Shown here: positions 15,540 to 24,129 of the stretch, piece by piece
Position numbering within the stretch: position 1 is the first letter of the stretch
Layout of the letters: every line of letters begins with the position of its first letter
DNA from: Clostridia bacterium
Lineage (GTDB): Bacteria > Bacillota > Clostridia > Christensenellales > Borkfalkiaceae
Direction: 5' to 3'
DNA: 39,186 bases
Assembly (NCBI GenBank): GCA_014804975.1
Contig: JAAUYT010000037.1
Coordinates: 1-39,186, forward strand
Translations under genes and position numbers: made by a program
Notes under the pieces: generated by a model
The model's input: the letters and a program-made list of their open reading frames with translations, nothing else
What the model was told of the DNA's origin: nothing
The model's database searches: none

Positions 15540-17843
15540 ATGAAAAAGAAGTTTTTATCGCTTGGCCTCCTTCTCGCTTGTTGCTTATGTCTGATCTTCG
15601 GACTTGCGGCGTGCAACAGGGGGGGGGTACTATTTAAGGTCTCGGTAAAAGAAGACAACGGCTATACCGTTCAGGGCATCAATGCCAACGGTTATAAAGA
15701 AGGCGACGAAGTTGCGTTTACGGTTACAGTCACCGGCGTATACAAGCAATTGAAAGAAGTTTCGGCGGACGATCAAGTTCTCACCGTTCAGGAAGACGGA
15801 TCGTATAAGTTTACGATGCCGAAGAAAAACGTAGAAGTCTCCGTCGTTTTGGAAAACAAGGAGTTCGTGGTATCGCTGTCCTTGACTTCGGTTGTTCTGA
15901 ATGCGAAAACCTCTGATTCCGTAAGCATTACGGCGACGGTAACGCCGGATCAAGACGGGTTGGAACTCGAATGGAAAACCGGCAACAAAGACGTAGCAAC
16001 GGTTTCGGCGAACGGAAAAACTGCTGAAATCACTGCGGTTGCAAAAGGTGAAACGAATATATCCGTATCGATCAAGGGCATCGACGGCATCGTAGCGTCC
16101 AGCACCGTATCCGTTATCAACGTGAGACCGTGGACGGAAGCCGAAGAAGCGGCTATGAAAGAGCATTTGTACGGCATCGTTCTCAAACCCACGGAAAAGG
16201 ACGATATGCTTGCGAAATGGGACGCAAATTACGGTCAGATTACCATAGAAGGCGATTGGGTCGAGGGCAACGAGCTTGCCGAGTATGCCGAGCAATATAC
16301 CGCACAAGACGGTTGGGTAGACGTGACGCATTTGTATTCGGTTGGGGCAGGTACTGCCTACATATTCGAGAAAGCGGTCGAAGTTTCCGGGGAGACGAGA
16401 TACGTTCGCGTATTCATTTACGCAATTGAGGACGAGTCAAGCGGTGAATTATCCAAAGAGGGTAGTTTCTACATCACGGCGTACGACCCGTACGTCTACG
16501 AATGGCCCGCTAATTATTTGAGGGATTGCCTGAAAGAAGTTCTTTCGACGACTGTGATTCCTTCTGTCTCCGCCCAACATTATTATCTTAATAATTACGG
16601 CGTGACGGCTTATTACGATTCTGCCGAAAAAGACGGCGGATACGGAGCTATTTTGACGGCAGCCGGCTATACGGTGGAAGAGAAAGACGGATATTACAGC
16701 GCAGTATCTCCCGACGAGCTGTTTAGCCTGGCGTATATCTATAAAGACGGCGCTTTGGAAATTTCGATAAGATATTATATGGACGGCTCTTGGCCCTCAA
16801 AAGCCGTTGCGAACGCTTTTAATTATTATAAAGCCATAGACGTGACTGCCGGGGTAACTGCTTTCGTAGTTCCCGAATTCGAAGGTGACGACGTTTCGTT
16901 TATGTTTGCTGACAATATCTATAATAAGTTCTGGATCAACGAAGGTAGAGAACGCGAGATATACGGAACGATAACCGTAACGGACTCGACTTCGGCTCTT
17001 ACCGAGGCTTACTTGCAGAAACTTCTCGATAACGGTTGGGTTGCAGTCGGAACGGACGGAACTTACATTAAGCCGATTGCGGAAAGCAATCAGGTAAACA
17101 AAATCAAGGTAAACTTCGAGAATGAAAAAACGCTCATAACCATTGATTATTTCTCGATCAAAGACCCGACTAAGGGTTGGAACGACGATTTAATCAAAGA
17201 AAATAATATGTTCTATAAATACTGTACGGATATCCTTCCCGAATATACCGGTGAGATAACTGCATTCTCCGTAGATAAGGATACCGTCTATATTACCGTG
17301 CCCGAAGAAGACTTTGCCGATTTATTGGACACATACAAACAGATACTTTTGGATGCGGGTTTTGTGCTCACGGGAACTTCGACTTGGACTCAGCAGTACG
17401 TTTCCCCGAACGGACAATATGGTCTAAAACCGAGTGTTCGTTCTTCCGTACCGAATACTATTCAAATCTACTTTTCCAGCGAAATGCCTTCGGCATGGAA
17501 TGATGGCAGAATAGAGGACAGCTTGCAGCTTATAGGCTCTTCTGTCAAATCCATTCCCCTGTTTGAATCGGAAACGAGCTTCTTGTGCTTATATGAGATA
17601 AAAAAAGATTATTCCACGAACAAGGATTATTTGAGGATTACGATTTCGGCGAGCGAGTCGGGTGAAACGATTTCCCAAGATGATCTTGACGCATATAAGG
17701 CAATACTCGTGGCGGATGCCGGCTGGACTCAGGATGCCGAAAACGCCAATAAATTTGTGGCAAGCGACGGAACAACGATAACGTTATCTTACTCATCATA
17801 TAGCGGCAGCGTTACCATTGAAATCAAATACGTTGCGGCATAA
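15540..17843 (+). CDS. Large lipoprotein with a Big_2-like Ig domain and degenerate tandem repeats
   Basis: Lipobox LAAC; VVLNAKTSDSVSITATVTPDQDGLELEWKTGNKDVATVSANGKTAEITAVAKGETNISVS is Big_2-like; repeated W…/…AG[WFY]… units after it. Confidence 0.75.
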   Translation: MKKKFLSLGLLLACCLCLIFGLAACNRGGVLFKVSVKEDNGYTVQGINANGYKEGDEVAFTVTVTGVYKQLKEVSADDQVLTVQEDGSYKFTMPKKNVEVSVVLENKEFVVSLSLTSVVLNAKTSDSVSITATVTPDQDGLELEWKTGNKDVATVSANGKTAEITAVAKGETNISVSIKGIDGIVASSTVSVINVRPWTEAEEAAMKEHLYGIVLKPTEKDDMLAKWDANYGQITIEGDWVEGNELAEYAEQYTAQDGWVDVTHLYSVGAGTAYIFEKAVEVSGETRYVRVFIYAIEDESSGELSKEGSFYITAYDPYVYEWPANYLRDCLKEVLSTTVIPSVSAQHYYLNNYGVTAYYDSAEKDGGYGAILTAAGYTVEEKDGYYSAVSPDELFSLAYIYKDGALEISIRYYMDGSWPSKAVANAFNYYKAIDVTAGVTAFVVPEFEGDDVSFMFADNIYNKFWINEGREREIYGTITVTDSTSALTEAYLQKLLDNGWVAVGTDGTYIKPIAESNQVNKIKVNFENEKTLITIDYFSIKDPTKGWNDDLIKENNMFYKYCTDILPEYTGEITAFSVDKDTVYITVPEEDFADLLDTYKQILLDAGFVLTGTSTWTQQYVSPNGQYGLKPSVRSSVPNTIQIYFSSEMPSAWNDGRIEDSLQLIGSSVKSIPLFESETSFLCLYEIKKDYSTNKDYLRITISASESGETISQDDLDAYKAILVADAGWTQDAENANKFVASDGTTITLSYSSYSGSVTIEIKYVAA

Positions 17844-17863
17844 CGGCGCGAAATTACAAAAAC

Positions 17864-17892
17864 AACCCCACGCTTAGCGTGGGGTTTATTTT
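17864..17892 (+). terminator. Intrinsic terminator
   Basis: AACCCCACGC-TTA-GCGTGGGGTTTATTTT. Confidence 0.85.
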
Positions 17893-17901
17893 ATAAACGA
17901 A

Positions 17902-17929
17902 AAAGACCTTGCATTTGAGCAAGGTCTTT
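17902..17929 (-). terminator. Intrinsic terminator-like hairpin for the rpsF-ssb-rpsR operon
   Basis: AAAGACCTTGC-ATTTGA-GCAAGGTCTTT. Confidence 0.65.
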
Positions 17930-17943
17930 CATGTTGAATAATC

Positions 17944-18267
17944 TTAGTCTGCTTTGAAAGGAATCAAAGAAGCAACTCTTGCGCGTTTGATCGCGGTCGA
18001 AAGCTCTCTCTGGTGCTTTGCGCAGGTGCCCGTCATGCGGCGGGGAAGAATCTTGCCGCCCTCGGCGATAAAGCGTTTGAGCTTGTTCACGTCCTTATAG
18101 TCGATCGTGGACTTCTCCTGGCAGAACAGACAGAACTTTTTAAAAGCCTGCTTCTTATAGTTTTTCTTAGCGGGTTTTCCGTCGCGTCCTTCCTTGGGAG
18201 CTTTGAGGTCCTTCGTCTCTTCGCTCTCTTCCGCCGCTACGGGTTCCTGTTGGATATTTTCTTCCAT
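17944..18267 (-). CDS. rpsR: Ribosomal protein bS18
   Basis: [62 protein letters not shown]. Confidence 0.97.
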   Translation of the reverse strand: MEENIQQEPVAAEESEETKDLKAPKEGRDGKPAKKNYKKQAFKKFCLFCQEKSTIDYKDVNKLKRFIAEGGKILPRRMTGTCAKHQRELSTAIKRARVASLIPFKAD

Positions 18268-18301
18268 GATGAATCTCCTTGAAAATTACTTTTGCGTCCG
18301 C

Positions 18302-18730
18302 TTAAAAGGGAATGTCGCCGTCGTCGTCGAACGCCTGCAACGCGGGTTTCTTGCGGGGAGACGAAGCGGGTTTGCTTTCTCCCGCGTCGTAATAATCGTC
18401 GCCCTGGTTTTGGTTCTTCGAGCTGAGGAATTCCACGTCCTGCGCAATGATATCCACAGCGGTGCGTTTCTGACCGTTGTTGTCCTCGTAGTTGCGCAGC
18501 TGAATGCTTCCCGATACAGCCACTTTACTGCCTTTTTTGCAGAAACGCGAAACGGTGTCGGCCAAGCCCCTCCATGCGGTCACGTTGAAGAAGTCCGTCT
18601 GTCTTTCTCCGTCTCCGTTCGTATAATTCCTGTTTACGGCAATCGCAAAGTGACAAACGCTCACCCCGCCCGAAGTTTCGGTAAGTTCGGGATCGCGCGT
18701 CAAATTTCCGATCAAGAACACTTTGTTCAT
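18302..18730 (-). CDS. ssb: Single-stranded DNA-binding protein
   Basis: MNKVFLIGNLTRDPEL OB fold and C-terminal DDDGDIPF tip. Confidence 0.97.
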   Translation of the reverse strand: MNKVFLIGNLTRDPELTETSGGVSVCHFAIAVNRNYTNGDGERQTDFFNVTAWRGLADTVSRFCKKGSKVAVSGSIQLRNYEDNNGQKRTAVDIIAQDVEFLSSKNQNQGDDYYDAGESKPASSPRKKPALQAFDDDGDIPF

Positions 18731-18742
18731 ACGTTTTTCTCC

Positions 18743-19027
18743 TTACTCCGCTTTTGTGATCATGCGTCTTAAAACAACGCTGGAAAGTCCCGCTACACGG
18801 TCAAGTTCCTTTACCGCGTCCGCCTCTGCCGAAAACTTCATAAGGACGTAGAACGCCTCCGATTGGAAGCGGATAGGGTAAGCCGTTTTCTTTACGCCCC
18901 ACTTGTCGGTGGATTCAACGGCGCCGCCCTTCGAAGAAACGATTTCGCGGTATTTTGCAAGTTCCGCTTCGCGCGCTTCTTCTTCCATGTCGCTTTTCAG
19001 CAGCAGGAGCATTTCGTACTTTTTCAT
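18743..19027 (-). CDS. rpsF: Ribosomal protein bS6
   Basis: MKKYEMLLLLKSDMEEE…, YPIRFQSEAFYVLMKFSAE; operon order rpsF-ssb-rpsR. Confidence 0.96.
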   Translation of the reverse strand: MKKYEMLLLLKSDMEEEAREAELAKYREIVSSKGGAVESTDKWGVKKTAYPIRFQSEAFYVLMKFSAEADAVKELDRVAGLSSVVLRRMITKAE

Positions 19028-19039
19028 GATTTTTCACCT

Positions 19040-19135
19040 CCCGGTCTTTAACGGCATATCTTCGTGATATGCAAGGTATTTGGACGGGCTTTCCGTCCGT
19101 TTCTTTATTCTACACTATTTTTTAACGTAAGTCAA
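19040..19135 (-). promoter_or_regulatory. rpsF promoter and structured 5' leader
   Basis: Minus-strand TTGACT-N17-TAGAAT (19135..19107); hairpins GGACGG/CCGTCC and GCATATC-acgaa-GATATGC followed by CCG. Confidence 0.55.
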
Positions 19136-19243
19136 TGCGTTTTGCCCTTCGATTGCTTGAAATTTTTTATTCCGCAACAAAAATTCAAACCCGAAGTATA
19201 AACGCCGTGCGTTTCGTCAATGATTTTGCAAGAGGTGGCGAAT

Positions 19244-19666
19244 ATGCGCGGAGCGTTTCTTACAATCAAGGCGTTTATCATAACGGCGGTTGCAATTTTT
19301 TGCGTACTCTTCGTGTATGCGCTCACTTCGGTTTCCGTGTTTCCGAAAGGTAGCCGCTACGAATATTACACGGGGACTTCCTCGGAAGAGATTATCGTCT
19401 CCCGCTCGCCTATCAAGAAGCTGTTTTTATCCAATATAAAGGGGGAGAGCGTGCGCTATACGGGGGACAGGGCGGAAGAGCTGATTGCCCGCTTCCATGC
19501 GGAAATTCTCTTTACGGAGGAAGCGGCGGGTATCGTAAATTATTACTGCTATTCTCCCTCGCTCAAAAACTCGGTGATCATCGGCGACAAGACGGTGAAT
19601 CTGCATATCGCAACGAGCGGCAGCGAAACGGCGGCGGGAACGCCCATTATCTTCGGAGGATTTTGA
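19244..19666 (+). CDS. Membrane-anchored protein of unknown function (weak YwmB-like resemblance at the C-terminus)
   Basis: One N-terminal TM; …YYCYSPSLKNSVIIGDKTVNLHIATSGSETAAGTPIIFGGF; SD AAGAGGTGG. Confidence 0.5.
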   Translation: MRGAFLTIKAFIITAVAIFCVLFVYALTSVSVFPKGSRYEYYTGTSSEEIIVSRSPIKKLFLSNIKGESVRYTGDRAEELIARFHAEILFTEEAAGIVNYYCYSPSLKNSVIIGDKTVNLHIATSGSETAAGTPIIFGGF

Positions 19667-19736
19667 TTTTCAAATACCGAGTATAAAAAAGCGGAAAGTC
19701 GTTCATCATCTACATAACAAATTTCGGAGGATCAAA

Positions 19737-20381
19737 ATGAAAGAGGAAAAAACAAAAAAAAGAAGGCTACTTTACTACTTGGTGCTTGTAATCAGCGTGT
19801 GTCTTTTGACGGCGGCGACGGTGCTTACGGTCTACTTCGTGACGGGCGACAAAGCGGGCTCGCTCGATAACGACCCGCCCGGACAGGTGGTCACGCCCCC
19901 GGACGGCGATAAAGACCCGGACAAAGACAAAGACCCCGACGACGACAAGCCCACGAACGGAGGGGCGGAGTCCTTCTGCGACCCCGTCGCTTATAGCGCC
20001 GCGTCGGTGTATAACGAGATCTATACGGACTCTTATAATTTCAGCACACGTCATGAGGGCGTAGACTTCGCGGCGGAAGAGGGCGCGAAGGTTGCCGCGA
20101 TCGCAGACGGTACCGTGACTTCCATCAGTCTGAACGAAAATACGGGCAACATTATCACCGTCGATCACGGTGACGGACTCGTAGGCATCTACCGTTTCGT
20201 CGATCCCACCTCCACACTCAAAGTGGGCGCAAAGGTAACGAAGGGAGAGTGCATTGCAACGGTTTCGGCGGCGTGCGGTCCCGAAAAGCTGGACGGTACG
20301 CACCTGCACCTCGAATTGGAAATGAAGGGGAAGAAAGTCGACCCCGCTTCCTACCTCGATATCAAATATCAGGAAAAGTAA
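19737..20381 (+). CDS. M23-family metallopeptidase with N-terminal TM anchor and Asp/Pro/Lys linker (SpoIIQ-like)
   Basis: TRHEGVDFAAEEGAKVAAIADGTV and HLHLEL motifs; GGAGG SD. Confidence 0.85.
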   Translation: MKEEKTKKRRLLYYLVLVISVCLLTAATVLTVYFVTGDKAGSLDNDPPGQVVTPPDGDKDPDKDKDPDDDKPTNGGAESFCDPVAYSAASVYNEIYTDSYNFSTRHEGVDFAAEEGAKVAAIADGTVTSISLNENTGNIITVDHGDGLVGIYRFVDPTSTLKVGAKVTKGECIATVSAACGPEKLDGTHLHLELEMKGKKVDPASYLDIKYQEK

Positions 20382-20387
20382 TCAACG

Positions 20388-20426
20388 AAAAATCGGGCTT
20401 CTTTACGGAAGCCCGATTTTTTTTAT
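20388..20426 (+). terminator. Intrinsic terminator
   Basis: AAATCGGGCTTC-tttacg-GAAGCCCGATTTTTTTT. Confidence 0.9.
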
Positions 20427-20444
20427 AAATTTTAAAAAGAACGA

Positions 20445-20473
20445 TTGATTTTTACTTCCGTTTATCGTATAAT
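20445..20473 (+). promoter_or_regulatory. Promoter
   Basis: TTGATT-N17-TATAAT. Confidence 0.65.
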
Positions 20474-20503
20474 GTAATAAACTTTATAATAAAAGAGGTA
20501 ACT

Positions 20504-21067
20504 ATGGAAACTTTGAATGAAAATGCAGGTCTTATCGTTCTGATCGTTGCAGTCGTTCTCATTGCGCTTTTGGGCATTGTGATTTGGCAGATCGTCGAAA
20601 TGAAAAAGAAGCTTGCGATCCAACGGCTTAAATTTATCGGTCACTTTGCCGCCGATCCCGATACGAGAAAAATGGTGGCGAACGTCACGGTCTCCAACCG
20701 TTCCCTGAACGACATTACGATCACGGAGCTTGGAATCAGAAACGGAAAAGTCAACTTCGACTTCACGGACGTATACAAAAAGCAGAACAAGCTCAATAAA
20801 GACGCGCGCATCGTCGTAGGGCAACGCGACGCTATCCGCTTTACGCTTTCGGCGGAGGACCTTGTAAAATCGCTCATTCAGAACGCAAACGGCAAAGTCG
20901 TTTTAAAGACGATTTCCGTCTACGCAATGGACTCCACGGGCATTGCCTATATCGGCAAGGTCGGCGACGTAAAGAAGCTGCTCGGAGAGCTTGCAAAGAA
21001 CGGCGTCGATTACCTCGCGCCCGCATTCGAATCGCAGAGCAACAACAATACGCAGTCCGCGGCTTGA
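20504..21067 (+). CDS. Single-pass membrane protein of unknown function
   Basis: N-terminal TM (GLIVLIVAVVLIALLGIVIW) and soluble beta-rich domain; SD AGAGGT. Confidence 0.6.
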   Translation: METLNENAGLIVLIVAVVLIALLGIVIWQIVEMKKKLAIQRLKFIGHFAADPDTRKMVANVTVSNRSLNDITITELGIRNGKVNFDFTDVYKKQNKLNKDARIVVGQRDAIRFTLSAEDLVKSLIQNANGKVVLKTISVYAMDSTGIAYIGKVGDVKKLLGELAKNGVDYLAPAFESQSNNNTQSAA

Positions 21068-21112
21068 AAATAAAGTTCGGGCATAACTAAAATAAGGACG
21101 AGCATAAAATAA

Positions 21113-21160
21113 CCTGTCGGCACGGGCGCACTTTAAGCGCCGCTGTCGGGAGGTTTTTTT
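21113..21160 (+). promoter_or_regulatory. Terminator-like hairpin whose 3' arm carries the SD of the next gene
   Basis: CCTGTCGGCACGGGCGC-actttaa-GCGCCGCTGTCGGGAGG followed by TTTTTTT and ATG. Confidence 0.55.
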
Positions 21161-22594
21161 ATGCGTAAAATCAAGGCGATGATTTCCGTTTCCGTTGCGG
21201 TATCGCTCCCGTTCGTTTTCTTGACCGCCTGTAAGGGCGGCGGGGCGGGGGCGCGCTACGAATACGAGATACAGGCGGAATACTTTTCGGAGGAGGGACG
21301 CCTCGACGGGGATATGAAGGTCACCGTTCCGAACAACACCGAGGGCGTCATTAACGAGATTCCCTTCGCGCTCTACGGCAACGCCTTCCGCGAGGGGGCG
21401 GACCCCGAGCCCGTCTCCGAGCTCTTTTCTTCCGCCTGCTACTACGACGGGGTAAGCTACGGCGGAATGGAGATCAAAGAGGTTACGGGCGGCAAGAGTT
21501 GGAGCGTAGACGAGAGCGGAAACGTTTTAACGGTAAGCCTTAATAAGCCGCTCTATCCCGACGAGAGCGTAACGCTTAGCGTGCAATATTCTCTCACTCT
21601 TGCCAAGGCTAATCACCGTCTGGGAGTGGGAGAGCACTGCGTGAATCTCTCCTATTTCTATCCCATGCTCTTTGCGGAAAAGGAGGGCGGGTTCTATCAA
21701 TATACGCCCGCACAGTACGGCGAGCCATTCGTTTTATCGTGCGCCGATTTTAAAGTTACTTTGACCGTACCCCAAGATACGAAAGTTGCGTGCGGGGGAA
21801 AGATAGAACAGGCTTCAAACGGCGGCAAAACGGTATATCGTTACAAGGCGGAAAACGTGCGCGACGCGGCGTTCGTTCTGGGTGATTTTTCGCTTGCTTC
21901 CGCGGAGCTGGACGGCGTTCAAATCGACTATTACTATTTCGCGGACGAGGCTCCCGACCAAACCTTGAAAGCGGCTTGCGATGCGCTTACGACTTACTCC
22001 GGGCTCTTCGGGGACTACGCTTATTCGCGCTACGCCTTAGCCGAGACCGACCTCTTTTTGAGCGGCATGGAGTACAGCGGCTTCACGGCGCTCTCGTCGC
22101 TGCTCAGAAAAGAGGAGCGCGCCGCGGTCGTCGCGCACGAAACGGCGCACCAATGGTGGTACGCCTCGGTGGGCAGTAATCAGGCGGAGTGCGCCTGGCA
22201 GGACGAGGGGCTTGCGGAATATTCCGTCGCGCTCTTTTACGAAAAGTGCCCCGAATACGGGAACTACCGCGACGTCGTTACGACTTCCGAGAGCGCGTAC
22301 CGCAACTATTATTCGGTGGCAAGTCAGCTTTCGAAGGAGGTCGATACCAAGATGAGCCGCCCTTTAAGCGATTATTCGGGAGACTACGAATACCGCATTC
22401 TCTCCTACGATAAGGGGGTCGTGCTCTTTGATCGGCTGCGCGAGACGATAGGCAACAGACGCTTCTTTTCCGCACTCAAAGATTACGCGGAAAAGTATGC
22501 GGGAAGGGTGGCGGCGGAAGCCGATCTGATCGGCTGCTTCTCTTCGCAGGAACAGCTGATTTTGTCCTTTACGGAGGGGCGCTGCGTCATTTAA
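21161..22594 (+). CDS. M1-family (gluzincin) metallopeptidase, lipoprotein
   Basis: Lipobox LTAC; HETAHQWWYASVGSNQAECAWQDEGLAEY (HEXXH…E). Confidence 0.9.
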   Translation: MRKIKAMISVSVAVSLPFVFLTACKGGGAGARYEYEIQAEYFSEEGRLDGDMKVTVPNNTEGVINEIPFALYGNAFREGADPEPVSELFSSACYYDGVSYGGMEIKEVTGGKSWSVDESGNVLTVSLNKPLYPDESVTLSVQYSLTLAKANHRLGVGEHCVNLSYFYPMLFAEKEGGFYQYTPAQYGEPFVLSCADFKVTLTVPQDTKVACGGKIEQASNGGKTVYRYKAENVRDAAFVLGDFSLASAELDGVQIDYYYFADEAPDQTLKAACDALTTYSGLFGDYAYSRYALAETDLFLSGMEYSGFTALSSLLRKEERAAVVAHETAHQWWYASVGSNQAECAWQDEGLAEYSVALFYEKCPEYGNYRDVVTTSESAYRNYYSVASQLSKEVDTKMSRPLSDYSGDYEYRILSYDKGVVLFDRLRETIGNRRFFSALKDYAEKYAGRVAAEADLIGCFSSQEQLILSFTEGRCVI

Positions 22595-22612
22595 AAAAGT
22601 TTGAAAAAACAG

Positions 22613-22641
22613 TTGCCAAAATTCCGAAAAAAGGGTATAAT
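22613..22641 (+). promoter_or_regulatory. Promoter of the corA leader transcript
   Basis: TTGCCA-N17-TATAAT. Confidence 0.7.
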
Positions 22642-22668
22642 GAGAATAAGGAAATAAAGGAGCGAATA

Positions 22669-22734
22669 ATGGACGTTAGCCCATATCGAAGTAGTTTCTT
22701 CGGAACAATCGAATTTCTTTCCATGCGAAGTTAA
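22669..22734 (+). CDS. Putative 21-aa leader peptide MDVSPYRSSFFGTIEFLSMRS
   Basis: AAAGGAGCG SD 8 nt upstream of ATG; sits between promoter and attenuator-like terminator. Confidence 0.45.
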   Translation: MDVSPYRSSFFGTIEFLSMRS

Positions 22735-22770
22735 AAACGGATAACCGCTTTCGGTTATAACGGTATTTCA

Positions 22771-22803
22771 CGCACGGAAAGTTTTCCGTGCGTTTTGTTT
22801 TTT
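22771..22803 (+). terminator. Intrinsic terminator in the 5' leader of corA
   Basis: CGCACGGAA-AGTT-TTCCGTGCG followed by TTTTGTTTTTT, only ~30 nt before the corA start. Confidence 0.8.
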
Positions 22804-22832
22804 CAAAAAATACCAACGAGGCGGTATACTGT

Positions 22833-23816
22833 ATGGTCAAATATTTTAAGAACGACGAACTGAATAAAATCAAGCGCCTCGATTCGTTTGAGAACCAATG
22901 TTGGGTGGACCTCGTCAACCCGACGGACGACGAAATCGAGGACGTAGCTGTCATTACGGGCATTCCCGAAGAGACGCTCAAAGCGGCGCTCGACGAGGAG
23001 GAGACGGCGCGTATCGAGCGCGACGACGGGTACTTTATGTGCCTTATCGATACGCCCACGATCACCGATACCGACGAGGGCGATACCTACGAAACGATCC
23101 CTATGTCGATCATTCAAAACGAAAAGTGCGTTGTGACGGTCTCTTTGCGCGGCAACCCCGTTTTGGGGGACTTCATCTCGAACCGCGTGAGCGTGGATAC
23201 CTCGAAACCCGTTTTGTTTATGCTGACCTTTATGTTCGGCAATGCGAAAAGGTTTCTTTCGAATCTTCGCCAAATCGATAAAAAGTCCCTGCGCGTGCAG
23301 GCGGAGCTTCACCGCTCCATGAAGAATAAAGAGCTCATTCAAATGCTTGCGCTCGAAAACTCGCTCGTGTACTTTTCGACTTCTTTAAGCTCGAACATCG
23401 GCGTTTATAAGAAGATGGAGAAGCTTCCCGAAATTTCGGGCAACGAGGACTATCAAGATTTGTACGACGACGTCTTGATCGAGACCCGTCAGGCGGTGGA
23501 AATGTGTAACATTTACCGCGACATTTTATCGGGCACGATGGACGCTTACGCTTCGGTCATCTCGAATAATCTGAACGTCGTCATGAAGCTCTTGGCAGTC
23601 ATTACGCTCATTCTCTCCGTGCCCACTGTGATTGCAAGTTTGTGGGGCATGAACGTGGGCGTTCCCTTCGAGGGGAAGGCGTGGGGCTTCTGGGTCGTCA
23701 TCGCTATCAGTGTTGTGGTAACCGCAGTCGTCTCGATTTTCGTGATCCGTATGTCGAATTCGATCAAAATCAAGACGCCCAAGGAAATCAAACGAAAGCG
23801 CAGAAGAGGGGACTGA
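22833..23816 (+). CDS. corA: CorA-family divalent cation transporter
   Basis: C-terminal two-TM region with ASLWGMNVGVPFEGKAWGFW (GMN motif); start moved to the ATG at 22833. Confidence 0.9.
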   Translation: MVKYFKNDELNKIKRLDSFENQCWVDLVNPTDDEIEDVAVITGIPEETLKAALDEEETARIERDDGYFMCLIDTPTITDTDEGDTYETIPMSIIQNEKCVVTVSLRGNPVLGDFISNRVSVDTSKPVLFMLTFMFGNAKRFLSNLRQIDKKSLRVQAELHRSMKNKELIQMLALENSLVYFSTSLSSNIGVYKKMEKLPEISGNEDYQDLYDDVLIETRQAVEMCNIYRDILSGTMDAYASVISNNLNVVMKLLAVITLILSVPTVIASLWGMNVGVPFEGKAWGFWVVIAISVVVTAVVSIFVIRMSNSIKIKTPKEIKRKRRRGD

Positions 23817-23817
23817 A

Positions 23818-24015
23818 ATGCCCATTTTACAGTACAGATGTACGAACTGCAAAAAAGAGTTCGAAGAACTCGTAAAAAATTGTAACGAAGAGGTCGTCTG
23901 TCCCGACTGCGGAAAGAAGGCGGAACGCGACTGGTCGGGCAAGGTGTATTCCGCTACGGGGAAACCCGTTCAACATTGCAGTGGAAAATGTAGCACTTGT
24001 TCGGGGTGCCATTAA
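23818..24015 (+). CDS. FmdB-family zinc ribbon protein
   Basis: MPILQYRCTNCKKEFEELV…CPDCG…CSGKCSTCSGCH. Confidence 0.85.
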   Translation: MPILQYRCTNCKKEFEELVKNCNEEVVCPDCGKKAERDWSGKVYSATGKPVQHCSGKCSTCSGCH

Positions 24016-24072
24016 AAATAGAAACGGCGTTAAAGGGTGTGTTCCGTACGGAATTTCCCTGTGGTAAAATTA

Positions 24073-24118
24073 ATAGTCCGCGATACTTCGCAAGCGAAGT
24101 ATCGCGGACTATACTTTT
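24073..24118. terminator. 19-bp perfect-stem hairpin between convergent genes
   Basis: ATAGTCCGCGATACTTCGC-AA-GCGAAGTATCGCGGACTAT-ACTTTTTT. Confidence 0.7.
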
Positions 24119-24129
24119 TTATCGTTTTG

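Noticed and set aside
22640-22835. M-box (ykoK) Mg2+ riboswitch upstream of corA
   Set aside because: I could not find the conserved M-box core (e.g. GUUAGGUGAGGCUCCU); a leader ORF plus terminator fits better, but an Rfam scan is needed.
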